Source of the DNA: DTU018 sp964618175
GTDB taxonomy: Bacteria; Bacillota; Syntrophomonadia; Syntrophomonadales; Syntrophomonadaceae
Assembly (NCBI GenBank): GCA_964618175.1
Contig: CAZTZX010000007.1
Location: 1 to 43,515, forward strand
DNA: 43,515 bases
Direction: 5' to 3'
The notes under the pieces: generated by a model
The model's database searches: none
The model's input: the letters and a program-made list of their open reading frames with translations, nothing else
What the model was told of the DNA's origin: nothing
Made by a program: the position numbers and the translations under genes
In this document: in pieces, positions 33,822 through 42,520 of the stretch
How positions within the stretch are numbered: the stretch's first letter is position 1
Layout: each line of letters starts with the position of its first letter

Positions 33822-33892
33822 GTTCCGTGAGGCTAGCAAGGATACGATGATACCTAAACCTGCTCCTACCTTACGGGTGGCAGGTTTTTTTG
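33822..33892 (+). promoter_or_regulatory. PyrR-dependent attenuator before pyrR
   Basis: The PyrR-binding loop motif CCGTGAGGCTAGCAAGG (33825-33841) is followed by a terminator hairpin. AAACCTGC (33856-33863) pairs with GCAGGTTT (33880-33887), ending in a run of T. UMP-bound PyrR would favour termination. Confidence 0.85.
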
Positions 33893-33907
33893 TTAGGAGG
33901 GGTTCCA

Positions 33908-34459
33908 TTGCAACTGCGTGATAAACACAAGCTTATGGATGAAATGGATATCAAGAGAGCTTTGACCCGCATAGCCCATGAGATCATCGAAAAGAACAAG
34001 GGCACTGAAAATGTAGCCCTGGTGGGGATTCAACGTCGGGGAGCCCCGATTGCGGAACGCATTGCCGCGCGCATTGCTGAGATCGAAGGAGTGCAGTTGC
34101 CCGTAGGGATCCTGGATATCACCCTCTATCGTGATGACTTGACCCTCTTGTCATCCCAACCTCAAGTCCATCGTACCGCAGTTAATTTCAACATTAATAA
34201 TAAAAACATTGTTCTGGTGGATGATGTATTATATACCGGCCGGACAGTTCGAGCTGCTTTGGATGCTTTAATTGACTTAGGCCGGCCACAGTCCATTCAG
34301 CTGGCCGTGTTGATTGACAGAGGCCATCGAGAACTACCTATCAAGGCCGACTTTATCGGCAAGAACGTTCCCACCTCACGACAGGAAAGCGTCTCGGTTA
34401 TGATCCAGGAGGTGGATGGCCGAGACGAGGTGGTTATCCAAGAAATAGTAGATGGTTAA
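33908..34459 (+). CDS. pyrR: PyrR regulator / uracil phosphoribosyltransferase
   Basis: A 183-residue RNA-binding attenuation protein that senses UMP/UTP and also has phosphoribosyltransferase fold. It contains LVGIQRRGAPIAERIA, the PRPP motif VLVDDVLYTGRTVRAAL and VPTSRQESVSV. The TTG start at 33908 lies five bases after AGGAGGGG. It is the first gene of the pyrimidine operon and controls both leaders flanking it. Confidence 0.95.
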   Translation: MQLRDKHKLMDEMDIKRALTRIAHEIIEKNKGTENVALVGIQRRGAPIAERIAARIAEIEGVQLPVGILDITLYRDDLTLLSSQPQVHRTAVNFNINNKNIVLVDDVLYTGRTVRAALDALIDLGRPQSIQLAVLIDRGHRELPIKADFIGKNVPTSRQESVSVMIQEVDGRDEVVIQEIVDG

Positions 34460-34476
34460 ATGATTACCCTTTAATC

Positions 34477-34553
34477 TGGTCCCGAGAGTCCAGCAAGGGA
34501 AGTGATAGATCTAAGACTAGAACCTTCCTTGCTGTGCTAAGGAAGGTTTTTTT
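34477..34553 (+). promoter_or_regulatory. PyrR-dependent attenuator between pyrR and pyrB
   Basis: The PyrR loop motif GGTCCCGAGAGTCCAGCAAGG (34478-34498) is followed by a terminator. AACCTTCCTT (34521-34530) pairs with AAGGAAGGTT (34539-34548), with a T-run to 34553. AGCAAGG (34492-34498) can pair with CCTTGCT (34527-34533) to form the competing antiterminator. Confidence 0.9.
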
Positions 34554-34577
34554 ACTTAGAGAGGAGGCCCAAGGCCA

Positions 34578-35510
34578 ATGGAACACAAGGATTTACTGGG
34601 ACTGCATGACTTGAGCAGAAAGGAAATTGAATCAATTCTAGACACAGCACTACCCATGAAAGATGTTATTCAGCGGGATATCAAAAAGGTACCCACTCTA
34701 CGAGGTAAAGCCTTGGTAACGGTGTTCTATGAAAACAGTACCCGCACTCGCACGTCGTTTGAAATTGCCGGGAAATACTTAAGCGCCGATACCGTCAATC
34801 TGGCGGTTTCTACCAGCAGCGTACAAAAAGGTGAAAGTATGCGTGATACCATAAAAACCTTGGAGGTTATGGGCTTTGATGTGCTGGTAATGCGCCATGG
34901 CATGAGCGGCACTCCACACTATGTGGCCAACAACACCAAAATGTCAGTCATCAACGCCGGCGACGGTTCCAATGAGCATCCCACCCAGGCCTTGCTGGAT
35001 CTTTTCACAATTCGCGAGAAAAAAGGCTATTTGGACGGCTTGAAAGTAGCTATTGTCGGTGATATTCTCCACAGCCGGGTGGCACGTTCCAATATCTACG
35101 GACTCACCAAATTTGGCTGCGAAGTTCGGGTGGTGGGGCCATCGACCCTGATCCCGCCCGGTTTAGACAACCTCAATGTGAAGTGGTATTACAATATGGA
35201 AGAAGCGCTCAAGGGAGTCGACGTGATCAATGTGCTGCGTATTCAAAAAGAGCGCCAGCAGCATGGTTTATTCCCTTCCCTAGAGGAGTATGCCAATCTC
35301 TATATGCTCAGACCGGAGCATCTGCTCCATGCAAAAGAGGATGTGTTAGTGCTGCACCCGGGCCCCATGAACCGGGGTGTGGAAATCTCCAGCGAGATAG
35401 CTGATGGTGTGCAGGCCTTGATCAATGAGCAGGTCACTAATGGAGTTGCAGTTAGAATGGCATTATTGTATCTCATGATGGGAGGCACAAAAGATGAGAT
35501 TGCTGGTTAA
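34578..35510 (+). CDS. pyrB: Aspartate carbamoyltransferase catalytic subunit
   Basis: A 310-residue enzyme joining carbamoyl phosphate and aspartate. It shows the carbamoyl-phosphate loop YENSTRTRTSFEIAG, SSVQKGESMRDTIKT, GDGSNEHPTQALLDL and HPGPMNRGVEI. The regulatory subunit pyrI is absent, as in Bacillus-type operons. It is preceded by GAGGAGG, and its end overlaps pyrC by 17 bases. Confidence 0.97.
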   Translation: MEHKDLLGLHDLSRKEIESILDTALPMKDVIQRDIKKVPTLRGKALVTVFYENSTRTRTSFEIAGKYLSADTVNLAVSTSSVQKGESMRDTIKTLEVMGFDVLVMRHGMSGTPHYVANNTKMSVINAGDGSNEHPTQALLDLFTIREKKGYLDGLKVAIVGDILHSRVARSNIYGLTKFGCEVRVVGPSTLIPPGLDNLNVKWYYNMEEALKGVDVINVLRIQKERQQHGLFPSLEEYANLYMLRPEHLLHAKEDVLVLHPGPMNRGVEISSEIADGVQALINEQVTNGVAVRMALLYLMMGGTKDEIAG

Positions 35511-36774
35511 GGGAGGACGGGTTATCGATCCGGGTAATGGGCTGGACAAGCTCACCGATGTTTTGATCGAGGACGGTAAGATCGTAAAGGTTGCTGAAAA
35601 TATCTCCACTGAGGCTGAGGTTTTGGATGCCACCGGCAAAATAGTATGTCCCGGTTTTATTGATGTTCATGTGCATTTGCGGGAGCCTGGTTTTGAATAC
35701 AAAGAAGATATTGCTTCCGGAACCAGAGCGGCTGCTGCCGGAGGCTTTACTACGGTTTGCTGTATGCCCAACACTAGTCCGATAATAGACAATGTGGCTG
35801 TGGCCAGCTTTGTTCGCGAACGCGCTCTTAGATCAGGTGTGGTTCATGTCCTTCCCATCGGGGCGGTCACCAAACAACAGGAAGGCCAGGAACTCGCGGA
35901 AATAGCTGATCTAGTTGCCGCCGGCTGTGTAGCATTGTCTGATGATGGTCAACCGGTTACCCGAGCCGACATTATGCGTAATGCCCTGGAATACTCCAAA
36001 ATGTTTGATCTTCCAGTTATGTCACATTGTGAGGATCTGGATTTAAGCCACGGCGGGCAAATGCACGAAGGCTATTATTCAACCATCTATGGTCTAAAAG
36101 GTATACCGGCAGAAGCTGAAGAAGTTATGGTAGGACGTGATCTTTCGTTGGCCAAATTAACCGGAGCCCGACTGCATATATGCCATATCTCAACGGCTGG
36201 ATCGGTTCAGTTGATTAAACAGGCCAAAAGGGAAGGAGCCAGAGTAACCTGTGAGGTAACTCCTCATCATCTGACTTTGACTGACGAGCTAGTAGGATCC
36301 TATGATACGGATACTAAGGTAAGTCCGCCTCTTCGCTCCCAGGAGCATCTGGAGGCTTTATGGGCGGGGCTCCAAGATGGAACGATTGACTGCATCGCCA
36401 CGGATCATGCGCCCCATCACCTGGAAAGCAAAGACTGTGAGTATGAACTGGCTGCAACGGGAATATCCGGACTGGAGACCGCTATACCGGTAGTTTTGAG
36501 TTTGGTTCAGCAGGGCATACTGGATATCAATACCATGATAGAAAAGATGACAGTAGGGCCGGCTATGGTTCTGGGCATCGACCGTGGTCATCTGCAGGAA
36601 GGCGCGGTAGCCGACCTGACCATTATTGATCCCGAAGCAGTGCGCCGGGTAGATCCTGCGAGTTTCTATTCCAAAGGAAGAAACACGCCTTATAAAGGCC
36701 GAGAATATACGGGCTGGCCTTTTGCCACCATAGTAGCAGGTAAGGTAGTAGCTCGGGATGGGGTTATTGCATAA
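35494..36774 (+). CDS. pyrC: Dihydroorotase
   Basis: A 426-residue zinc amidohydrolase that closes carbamoyl-aspartate to dihydroorotate. The metal motif is FIDVHVHLREPGFEYKEDI, followed by CMPNTSPIIDN, ligand His in VMSHCEDL and HICHIS, and the catalytic Asp in CIATDHAPHH. GGGAGG lies within the end of pyrB, upstream of the ATG. Confidence 0.97.
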   Translation: MRLLVKGGRVIDPGNGLDKLTDVLIEDGKIVKVAENISTEAEVLDATGKIVCPGFIDVHVHLREPGFEYKEDIASGTRAAAAGGFTTVCCMPNTSPIIDNVAVASFVRERALRSGVVHVLPIGAVTKQQEGQELAEIADLVAAGCVALSDDGQPVTRADIMRNALEYSKMFDLPVMSHCEDLDLSHGGQMHEGYYSTIYGLKGIPAEAEEVMVGRDLSLAKLTGARLHICHISTAGSVQLIKQAKREGARVTCEVTPHHLTLTDELVGSYDTDTKVSPPLRSQEHLEALWAGLQDGTIDCIATDHAPHHLESKDCEYELAATGISGLETAIPVVLSLVQQGILDINTMIEKMTVGPAMVLGIDRGHLQEGAVADLTIIDPEAVRRVDPASFYSKGRNTPYKGREYTGWPFATIVAGKVVARDGVIA

Positions 36775-36835
36775 AAGAAGTCTATCAGTGTCCCTGCAAA
36801 ACTAGGTTAAGGTGAATTAACCGGAGGTGAAATAA

Positions 36836-37633
36836 ATGCCAACTTTGGAATCAGCCCTGGTTATCAGCAATAATCAGGTCAGCACCCATATCTTTGAGAT
36901 GGAATTAGCGGCGCCTCAAATCGTGCCATTCTGTGAACCGGGACAATTCGTCCATCTGCGAGTAAATGGCTTAAATGACCCTTTATTACGGCGGCCTCTT
37001 AGCTTGTATGATGTTGATAAAAATCAGGGTAGTATCACCCTGTTGTATAAAGTAGTTGGGATAGGCACTGCCGCTCTAGCCCGTATCCGTGCTGGGGAAT
37101 ATGTGGATCTCATGGGACCACTGGGGCGGCCTTTCGGCTATCCTCCGGCCGGACAATGCGCAGTTTTGGTTGGAGGCGGGGTAGGGATAGCTCCACTGCT
37201 GTATTTGGCCAGAAGGTTGCAGGAAAAAGACTGCCATGTAAAGGTTTTCTACGGGACTCAAAGCAGCAGTGAATTAGTGGCTCTGGATAGATTCCGACAA
37301 CTGGGAGTTCAGACCGTGGTGGCAACCCTGGATGGAGAGGCGGATTATCAGGGATTCGTCACTGATTTATTGTTTAAACGGCAACCGGGGCAGGACATCG
37401 AGTACTTATATACCTGTGGGCCGGAACCTATGATGGCCAAGGTAGCTGAATACGCCGGCCAGAATGGCCTGAACGGAGAAGTATCGCTGGAGGAATACAT
37501 GGCGTGTGGAGTAGGAGCCTGTCTGGGATGTGCGCGAAAACTGAAAGACGGCGATAAGGGCTATATCAAAGTGTGTAAGGATGGCCCGGTTTTTGGGTTA
37601 CATGAAGTGGAACTAAACTTGGCTACACTGTAG
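36836..37633 (+). CDS. pyrK: Dihydroorotate dehydrogenase electron-transfer subunit PyrK
   Basis: A 265-residue flavoprotein that passes electrons from PyrD to NAD. The FAD-binding LLRRPLSLYDV, the NAD-binding VLVGGGVGIAPLLYLARRL and YTCGPEPMM segments, and a C-terminal [2Fe-2S] site (CGVGACLGC with a later Cys in KVCKDGPVF) are intact. CCGGAGGTGA precedes the ATG. It is adjacent to the type 1B pyrD, its partner. Confidence 0.96.
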   Translation: MPTLESALVISNNQVSTHIFEMELAAPQIVPFCEPGQFVHLRVNGLNDPLLRRPLSLYDVDKNQGSITLLYKVVGIGTAALARIRAGEYVDLMGPLGRPFGYPPAGQCAVLVGGGVGIAPLLYLARRLQEKDCHVKVFYGTQSSSELVALDRFRQLGVQTVVATLDGEADYQGFVTDLLFKRQPGQDIEYLYTCGPEPMMAKVAEYAGQNGLNGEVSLEEYMACGVGACLGCARKLKDGDKGYIKVCKDGPVFGLHEVELNLATL

Positions 37634-37694
37634 ACTGGTTTTATATATGTAAATAGACGCCTGTTAATAAAAATGCCGAAAGGGGAGGTAGTCC

Positions 37695-38651
37695 ATGCCT
37701 AATCGACCCCTCAAGCCAGATAAGGTTGATATGTCCGTAAACCTGGGCGGACTGCAAATGAAAAACCCGGTTTGTACCGCTTCCGGTACTTTTGGATATG
37801 GTAGCGAGTACAAAGATTACTTTGATCCTGCCATACTGGGAGCAGTATGTGTAAAAGGAACTACTCTGGAGCCACGCTCGGGCAACCCGCCTCCCCGTAT
37901 TGCCGAAACACCGGCCGGGATGCTCAATGCCATAGGGCTGGAGAACCCTGGAGTAGAGGCCTTTATTAGTCAATATATGCCTGAACTGCGAGCGCAGGGA
38001 GTAACAGTAGTGGCCAATATTGCCGGTAATACTCCCGAAGAATATGCCCAGTTGGCCCAGCGTCTGGATCAAGTAGAGGGAATTGCTGCTCTGGAGTTAA
38101 ACATTTCCTGTCCCAATGTAGCGCAGGGGGGACTCCAATTTGGTACTGACCCAGATATGGTTTACCAGGTAGTTCATTTGGTGAAAAGCAACACCGAGTT
38201 ACCGGTCATCCCTAAACTCAGTCCCAATGTTACCGATATTGTAGCTATAGCTCTAGCCGCCCAGCAAGGGGGCGCTGATGCGTTGTCGATGATCAACACC
38301 CTGATGGGCATGGCGGTGGATATCGATCGCTGTCGGCCTACCCTGGCCAATATATTTGGTGGCTTGTCGGGGCCGGCTATTAAACCCGTGGCTCTGCGCA
38401 TGATTTACCAGGTTTATCAGCAAGTCGACCTGCCCATTCTAGGCGGGGGAGGGATCGTTTCTGTTCGTGATGCCCTGGAATTCATGATGGTGGGTGCTTC
38501 TGCAGTATCGATAGGAACCGGGACTTTTGTTGATCCGCATCTACCTAGTCAAGTCATAGATGGTTTGCAAGAGTATGCTGAGCAGCATGGCTTAGCTAGT
38601 ATCAGAGAGTTAGTAGGAGCAGCCCATCAGAATCGACAGGTAAGATGTTAA
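37695..38651 (+). CDS. pyrD: Dihydroorotate dehydrogenase, type 1B
   Basis: A 318-residue FMN enzyme, catalytic subunit of the PyrDK complex. It has MKNPVCTASGTFGYGSEY, AIGLENPGVEAF, the active-site Cys in LELNISCPNVAQGG and the FMN-phosphate region LPILGGGGIVSVRDALEF. The presence of pyrK and a Cys base marks class 1B (NAD-linked). GGGGAGG precedes the ATG. Confidence 0.97.
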   Translation: MPNRPLKPDKVDMSVNLGGLQMKNPVCTASGTFGYGSEYKDYFDPAILGAVCVKGTTLEPRSGNPPPRIAETPAGMLNAIGLENPGVEAFISQYMPELRAQGVTVVANIAGNTPEEYAQLAQRLDQVEGIAALELNISCPNVAQGGLQFGTDPDMVYQVVHLVKSNTELPVIPKLSPNVTDIVAIALAAQQGGADALSMINTLMGMAVDIDRCRPTLANIFGGLSGPAIKPVALRMIYQVYQQVDLPILGGGGIVSVRDALEFMMVGASAVSIGTGTFVDPHLPSQVIDGLQEYAEQHGLASIRELVGAAHQNRQVRC

Positions 38652-38718
38652 TAAAGAGTATTTACAGGTAACCCCTGAACTGATCTCTTCAGGCGGAGTT
38701 TGTAAAGGAGGTTCATTA

Positions 38719-39441
38719 ATGGAAGCAAGAGAACGCATTATTTTAGCCCTGGATGTCGATACCGAAAAGAAGGCTTTGGAACTGGTGGAAAAACTGATGG
38801 GATCGGTCGGGGCCTTTAAGGTGGGTATGCAACTGTATAATATATGCGGCCCCCATATTGTCCATCGCATTCAGGAACTGGGCGGACGAGTATTTGTTGA
38901 TCTAAAGTTTCATGATATTCCCAATACGGTAGCAGCAGCCGCCCGAGTAATGTCGGGCCTAAACTGCTTTATGTTCAATGTCCATGCTGCGGGTGGAAGA
39001 GAAATGATGACCGCTGCGGTACAATCTGCTCAAGAGGAAGCAACTCGACTAAGCTGTAGTGCGCCGCTAGCCTTAGCCGTCACCGTACTGACCAGTATTT
39101 CCCAACAGCAGTTGCACGATGATATGTTTATTACCAACCGGAGTGTGGAACAAGCTGTGGTGGGCTGGGCGCAAATGGCTCAGGAATGTGGCATGAACGG
39201 GGTAGTCTGCTCACCCCAAGAGATTGCCCCGATACGCCAGGCCTGTGGGTCGGACTTTGTAATCGTTACCCCGGGTATTCGCCCTCTCTGGTCAGCCATG
39301 AATGACCAAAAAAGAATTACCACACCTTTGGATGCGCTCAAGCTCGGAGCCGATTATATGGTAATAGGAAGGCCCATAACAGCTGCAGAAGATCCCAGGG
39401 AGGCTGCTCAGAAAATAATAGAAGAATTGGAGAATCAGTAA
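38719..39441 (+). CDS. pyrF: Orotidine 5'-phosphate decarboxylase
   Basis: A 240-residue TIM-barrel enzyme making UMP. It shows IILALDVDTEKKALELV, the catalytic FVDLKFHDIPNTVAAAA, and IVTPGIRP near the phosphate site. AAAGGAGG precedes the ATG. Its stop directly abuts the pyrE start codon. Confidence 0.97.
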   Translation: MEARERIILALDVDTEKKALELVEKLMGSVGAFKVGMQLYNICGPHIVHRIQELGGRVFVDLKFHDIPNTVAAAARVMSGLNCFMFNVHAAGGREMMTAAVQSAQEEATRLSCSAPLALAVTVLTSISQQQLHDDMFITNRSVEQAVVGWAQMAQECGMNGVVCSPQEIAPIRQACGSDFVIVTPGIRPLWSAMNDQKRITTPLDALKLGADYMVIGRPITAAEDPREAAQKIIEELENQ

Positions 39442-40020
39442 ATGTTAAAAAAACAGGAAGCTATCGATTTATTTAAAAGATCCAGTGCCTTACTGGAAGG
39501 TCATTTTCGTTTAACATCCGGTAAGCACAGCAACCAATATATGCAGTGTGCCCAGGTTCTCCAATACCCAGAAGAAACCGAAAAACTAGCCCGTCATATA
39601 GCCGAGGCCTTTCAGGACGACAGAGTAGAACTGGTAGTTGGCCCCGCTATGGGAGGGATAATAGTAGCCTATGAAGTAGCTCGACAGTTGAAAATCCCTG
39701 CCATCTTCACCGAGCGTCAGGATGGTGAGATGTGTTTGCGCCGAGGATTTGCCATTCAACCCGGACAGCGTGTTTTGGTGGTGGAAGATGTGGTTACTAC
39801 CGGAGGATCAGTTCAAGAAGTGATTCAAGTTGTCGGGGCAGCAGGTGGCGAGGTGGTCGGAGTTGGAGTTCTGGTGGATCGAAGTGGCGGCCAGATTGAC
39901 TTTGGAACCAAAACCCAGGCAGTCTTGAATCTGGATATTCTATCCTGGGAAGCGGAGCAGTGTCCGCTTTGCGCCGAAGGAAAACTGCCAGTCATTAAAC
40001 CAGGCAGCCGCAGTGTGTAA
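39442..40020 (+). CDS. pyrE: Orotate phosphoribosyltransferase
   Basis: A 192-residue enzyme that makes orotidine monophosphate. Visible are FRLTSGKHSNQYMQC, VVGPAMGGIIVAYEVA, FTERQDGEMCLRRGF and the PRPP loop VLVVEDVVTTGGSVQEV. A Cys pair CPLC sits near the C-terminus, as seen in several clostridial homologues. It starts with no gap after pyrF. Confidence 0.97.
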   Translation: MLKKQEAIDLFKRSSALLEGHFRLTSGKHSNQYMQCAQVLQYPEETEKLARHIAEAFQDDRVELVVGPAMGGIIVAYEVARQLKIPAIFTERQDGEMCLRRGFAIQPGQRVLVVEDVVTTGGSVQEVIQVVGAAGGEVVGVGVLVDRSGGQIDFGTKTQAVLNLDILSWEAEQCPLCAEGKLPVIKPGSRSV

Positions 40021-40031
40021 GGGGGGAGTCA

Positions 40032-40301
40032 ATGAAAGTATATCTGAACGGACAGGAAATGGCCTTCCAGGAAGGTGGATATCAATATATTTTCGTTAAG
40101 CCCTATCAGAAACATGTTGAGGACACCGTGGAGAGACCCCAGGGGAAATTGCATTTGCAGATGTATGATAACGGTGTGCAAATACGTACTCTGGTCACCG
40201 AAAAAGAGGTTAATACTATCATAAATCGCGACATAGTAGTAGACCAAGTCAATAATAAAGTTTATATATTGGAACCCGATACCCAATATGTGCGCGAGGA
40301 T
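40032..40301 (+). CDS. Unknown protein downstream of pyrE, 3' part lost in an assembly gap
   Basis: Ninety residues are visible, beginning MKVYLNGQEMAFQEGGYQY and ending in a region with NRDIVVDQVNNKVYILEPD before the N run. It looks soluble and rich in beta-strand residues, with no metal motif or membrane segment in view. A strong GGGGGGAG site precedes the ATG, eleven bases after the pyrE stop, so it is probably co-transcribed with the pyrimidine operon. I do not recognise it. Confidence 0.65.
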
Positions 40302-40401
40302 NNNNNNNNNNNNNNNNNNNNNNNNNNNNNNNNNNNNNNNNNNNNNNNNNNNNNNNNNNNNNNNNNNNNNNNNNNNNNNNNNNNNNNNNNNNNNNNNNNN
40401 N
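40302..40401. other. 100-N assembly gap between an unknown gene and rqcH
   Basis: Two convergent genes both lose their 3' ends here. The rqcH end alone lacks roughly 90-110 residues, so at least 270-330 bases are missing. Confidence 0.9.
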
Positions 40402-41867
40402 GCTGTCTTTAAGGTCAACTGATCATTCTGCCTATTGTTCCTGCCTACCAACATCTCCAGTCCATCTGAAGACAGATAACGTCGGGGGGCGCTTTTGGGA
40501 TGACGTACCTTTTCTTTGCCCTTAACTTTACGTTCTCGCAGATATCCGCCCTTCTCAAGTTCTTCAACGATTTCATCCAACTGATTCAGGTTCTCGGCTT
40601 GACTAATAGCAAGTAGGACCGAATCCAGATACTCGATCTCCTCGATAGTCTGCTTTAGATAGGTCTGCAAATGTTTGATAGTAGTGCGGCTCTTATGGTA
40701 AGCTTTATAGTATTTTTGCGCATTGCCGATAGGGGTAAGGCGGGGGTCAAGCTCGATAGTGACCTCTTGGCCGGTATGGAAATCTTCCAGGCGGACTTCC
40801 TTATTCCCTTTTTGCAGTTGATGGGCGTAGGCAGTAAGTAGCTCCCCCCAAGTTTTAAGCTGCTCCTTATCATGGGCCTTGAGCAGGTCTCCCTCTTGAA
40901 AAAAGCGCTTTTTCTGGGCTCTATCCATCCAACCTTTAATTGTACGGCTGAGATTGCTCTGCATCGATTCCAGTCGGAGCTGGTCCATTTTGGCCTTATA
41001 GAAATGATCAGCAGCCTGGTTTGCGGATGGGAATGACTGGATCGAATCAGCTGACGGCGGTAAGGGAGTAAAATCAATGACATGCCTATCTTTTTGAACT
41101 ACGTAAGTTGGACAGGGAGGGTTAGCACCCTTATTTATTTGACTTAGCATGGCATCCAAGAGAGTCTGGAATTCGTACTCACCACACTGTTCTACTGGCA
41201 TGTTGGGGTCAAGCTGAGCCTGCTGGCATAACTCTCGAGCCGCATAGGGGCTTACGCCCGAGCACAGGTTAAAGAGTGACTGAGATAGGGTGGGGGCAGT
41301 GCTAGCCCACATACCCGAGGCAAACTGTTCCAGATCAAGAGTCAGGGGGCTTACTTTGCCCTGATCAGGAGGAATCAAGTATTCCCGGCCGGGAAAAACT
41401 TCCCGGTAAGTGCTGACCTCACTGCCATAGCGTTTTATGGCATCTATGATAGCTCCATTCGCCGGGTTGACCAGAATAATATTGGAGTGTTTCCCCATTA
41501 GTTCAATAATTAACTTACGTGGTTTCCAGTCTCTGAATTCGTCCAAAGCTTCGATGGTAATATGAACTATGCGTTCGAAACCTACCTGGCGAACCTCTTT
41601 GATCTTTCCACCTTCCAAGTATTTGCGCAGGAGCATACAGAAGGAAGGAGGGGAAGTAGGATTGGGGCGTTTTTCGCTGGATAAATGTATACGAGCCCAA
41701 CGAGCGTTGGCGGATAATAGCAACCTGACGGTGCCATCCGCCGGGGTACGGACGGACATGACGATTTCATCCTTTTCAGGCTGATAGATTTTGTCAATAC
41801 GGGCATCTCTGAGTTGCTGATCCAACTCGTGGCATATGGCATTTATGGTGAATCCATCAAAAGGCAT
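40402..41867 (-). CDS. rqcH: Ribosome quality-control NFACT protein RqcH (FbpA/YloA), 3' end lost in gap
   Basis: The N-terminal NFACT-N domain has MPFDGFTINAICHELDQQL and IDKIYQPEKDEIVMSVRT. The middle part is coiled-coil with KKRFFQEGDLLKAHD and LDPRLTPIGNAQKYYKAYHKSR. The C-terminal NFACT-R (DUF814) domain begins at YLSSDGLEMLVGRNNRQND and is cut by the N run. About 488 residues are visible of the 570-600 usual. In B. subtilis RqcH adds C-terminal alanine tails to nascent chains on stalled 50S subunits; older names are FbpA and YloA. AAAGGAG precedes the ATG. Its location after the pyr operon matches yloA. Confidence 0.93.
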
Positions 41868-41910
41868 GCTTTAGTTTCTCCTTTGATTAAAATGAAGGTC
41901 AGGTATCATT

Positions 41911-41941
41911 AAAAGTAAAACAGCCGGTTATACCCGGCTGT
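41911..41941 (-). terminator. Terminator of the universal stress protein gene
   Basis: On the minus strand ACAGCCGG pairs with CCGGCTGT around a six-base loop and is followed by TTTACTTTT. Confidence 0.8.
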
Positions 41942-41965
41942 AATAGCTGAGACTATGGAAAACAT

Positions 41966-42397
41966 CTATTTTATAACCAGCACCGGGATATTGATCAGTC
42001 GGGTCACCTTGTCAGACACGCTTCCAAATATCAGCTCTTGGAATTTATTGATGCGGCGGCTTCCCATGATAATAAGATCGAAATCCGGATTGTTTTCAAC
42101 TAAATCAATAACCAGGGAGGCAGGATCACCGCCAGCTCTCTTCAATGTGCATTCGATTCCCTGTTCCCTTAACAGATCTTCGTACATTTTGAGTATTCTC
42201 AATGACTCAGTCCGTAATTCATCCAGGCGCTCTTGGTTGCGGAGCTTGGTAATGTCTACATCACCAGTGTTATAAACATTGAAGAGATTGATTTTCCCTA
42301 CGAAACCGTCCTGGACAAGGGCGGCTGCTTTCTCTACAGCTCGGCGGGATTGTTCAGAGTCGTCTACCGGAATCAATACATTTTCAAAAACTGCCAT
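41966..42397 (-). CDS. Universal stress protein (UspA family)
   Basis: A 143-residue single-domain Usp. It begins FENVLIPVDDSEQSRRAVEKA, contains DLIIMGSRRINKFQELIFGSVSDKVTRL with the G-2x-G-9x-G(S/T)-like nucleotide loop, and ends NIPVLVIK. It should bind ATP or a related nucleotide. AAGGAGG precedes the ATG. It is a single-gene unit with its own promoter and terminator. Confidence 0.92.
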   Translation of the reverse strand: MAVFENVLIPVDDSEQSRRAVEKAAALVQDGFVGKINLFNVYNTGDVDITKLRNQERLDELRTESLRILKMYEDLLREQGIECTLKRAGGDPASLVIDLVENNPDFDLIIMGSRRINKFQELIFGSVSDKVTRLINIPVLVIK

Positions 42398-42449
42398 AAA
42401 GAGCCTCCTTAAATTCTAAATATGAGCAAGAATTATCGACCGTTCTTCG

Positions 42450-42478
42450 ATTATATCAAATCTTGACTGAAGTAACAA
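42450..42478 (-). promoter_or_regulatory. Promoter of the universal stress protein gene
   Basis: On the minus strand: -35 TTGTTA (42473-42478), 17-base spacer, perfect -10 TATAAT (42450-42455). Confidence 0.7.
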
Positions 42479-42520
42479 AATAGTGAAAACTAGAGTCTAA
42501 GAGAACGAGGAGGTCAGAGA

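Noticed and set aside
35183..35404. Open frame of 73 codons inside pyrB
   Set aside because: Shadow of a strongly conserved enzyme gene in another frame, without its own ribosome site.
40030..40301. Minus-strand continuation of rqcH across the gap with a long extra tail
   Set aside because: It is the antisense of the plus-strand gene after pyrE and lacks the expected NFACT-R sequence.
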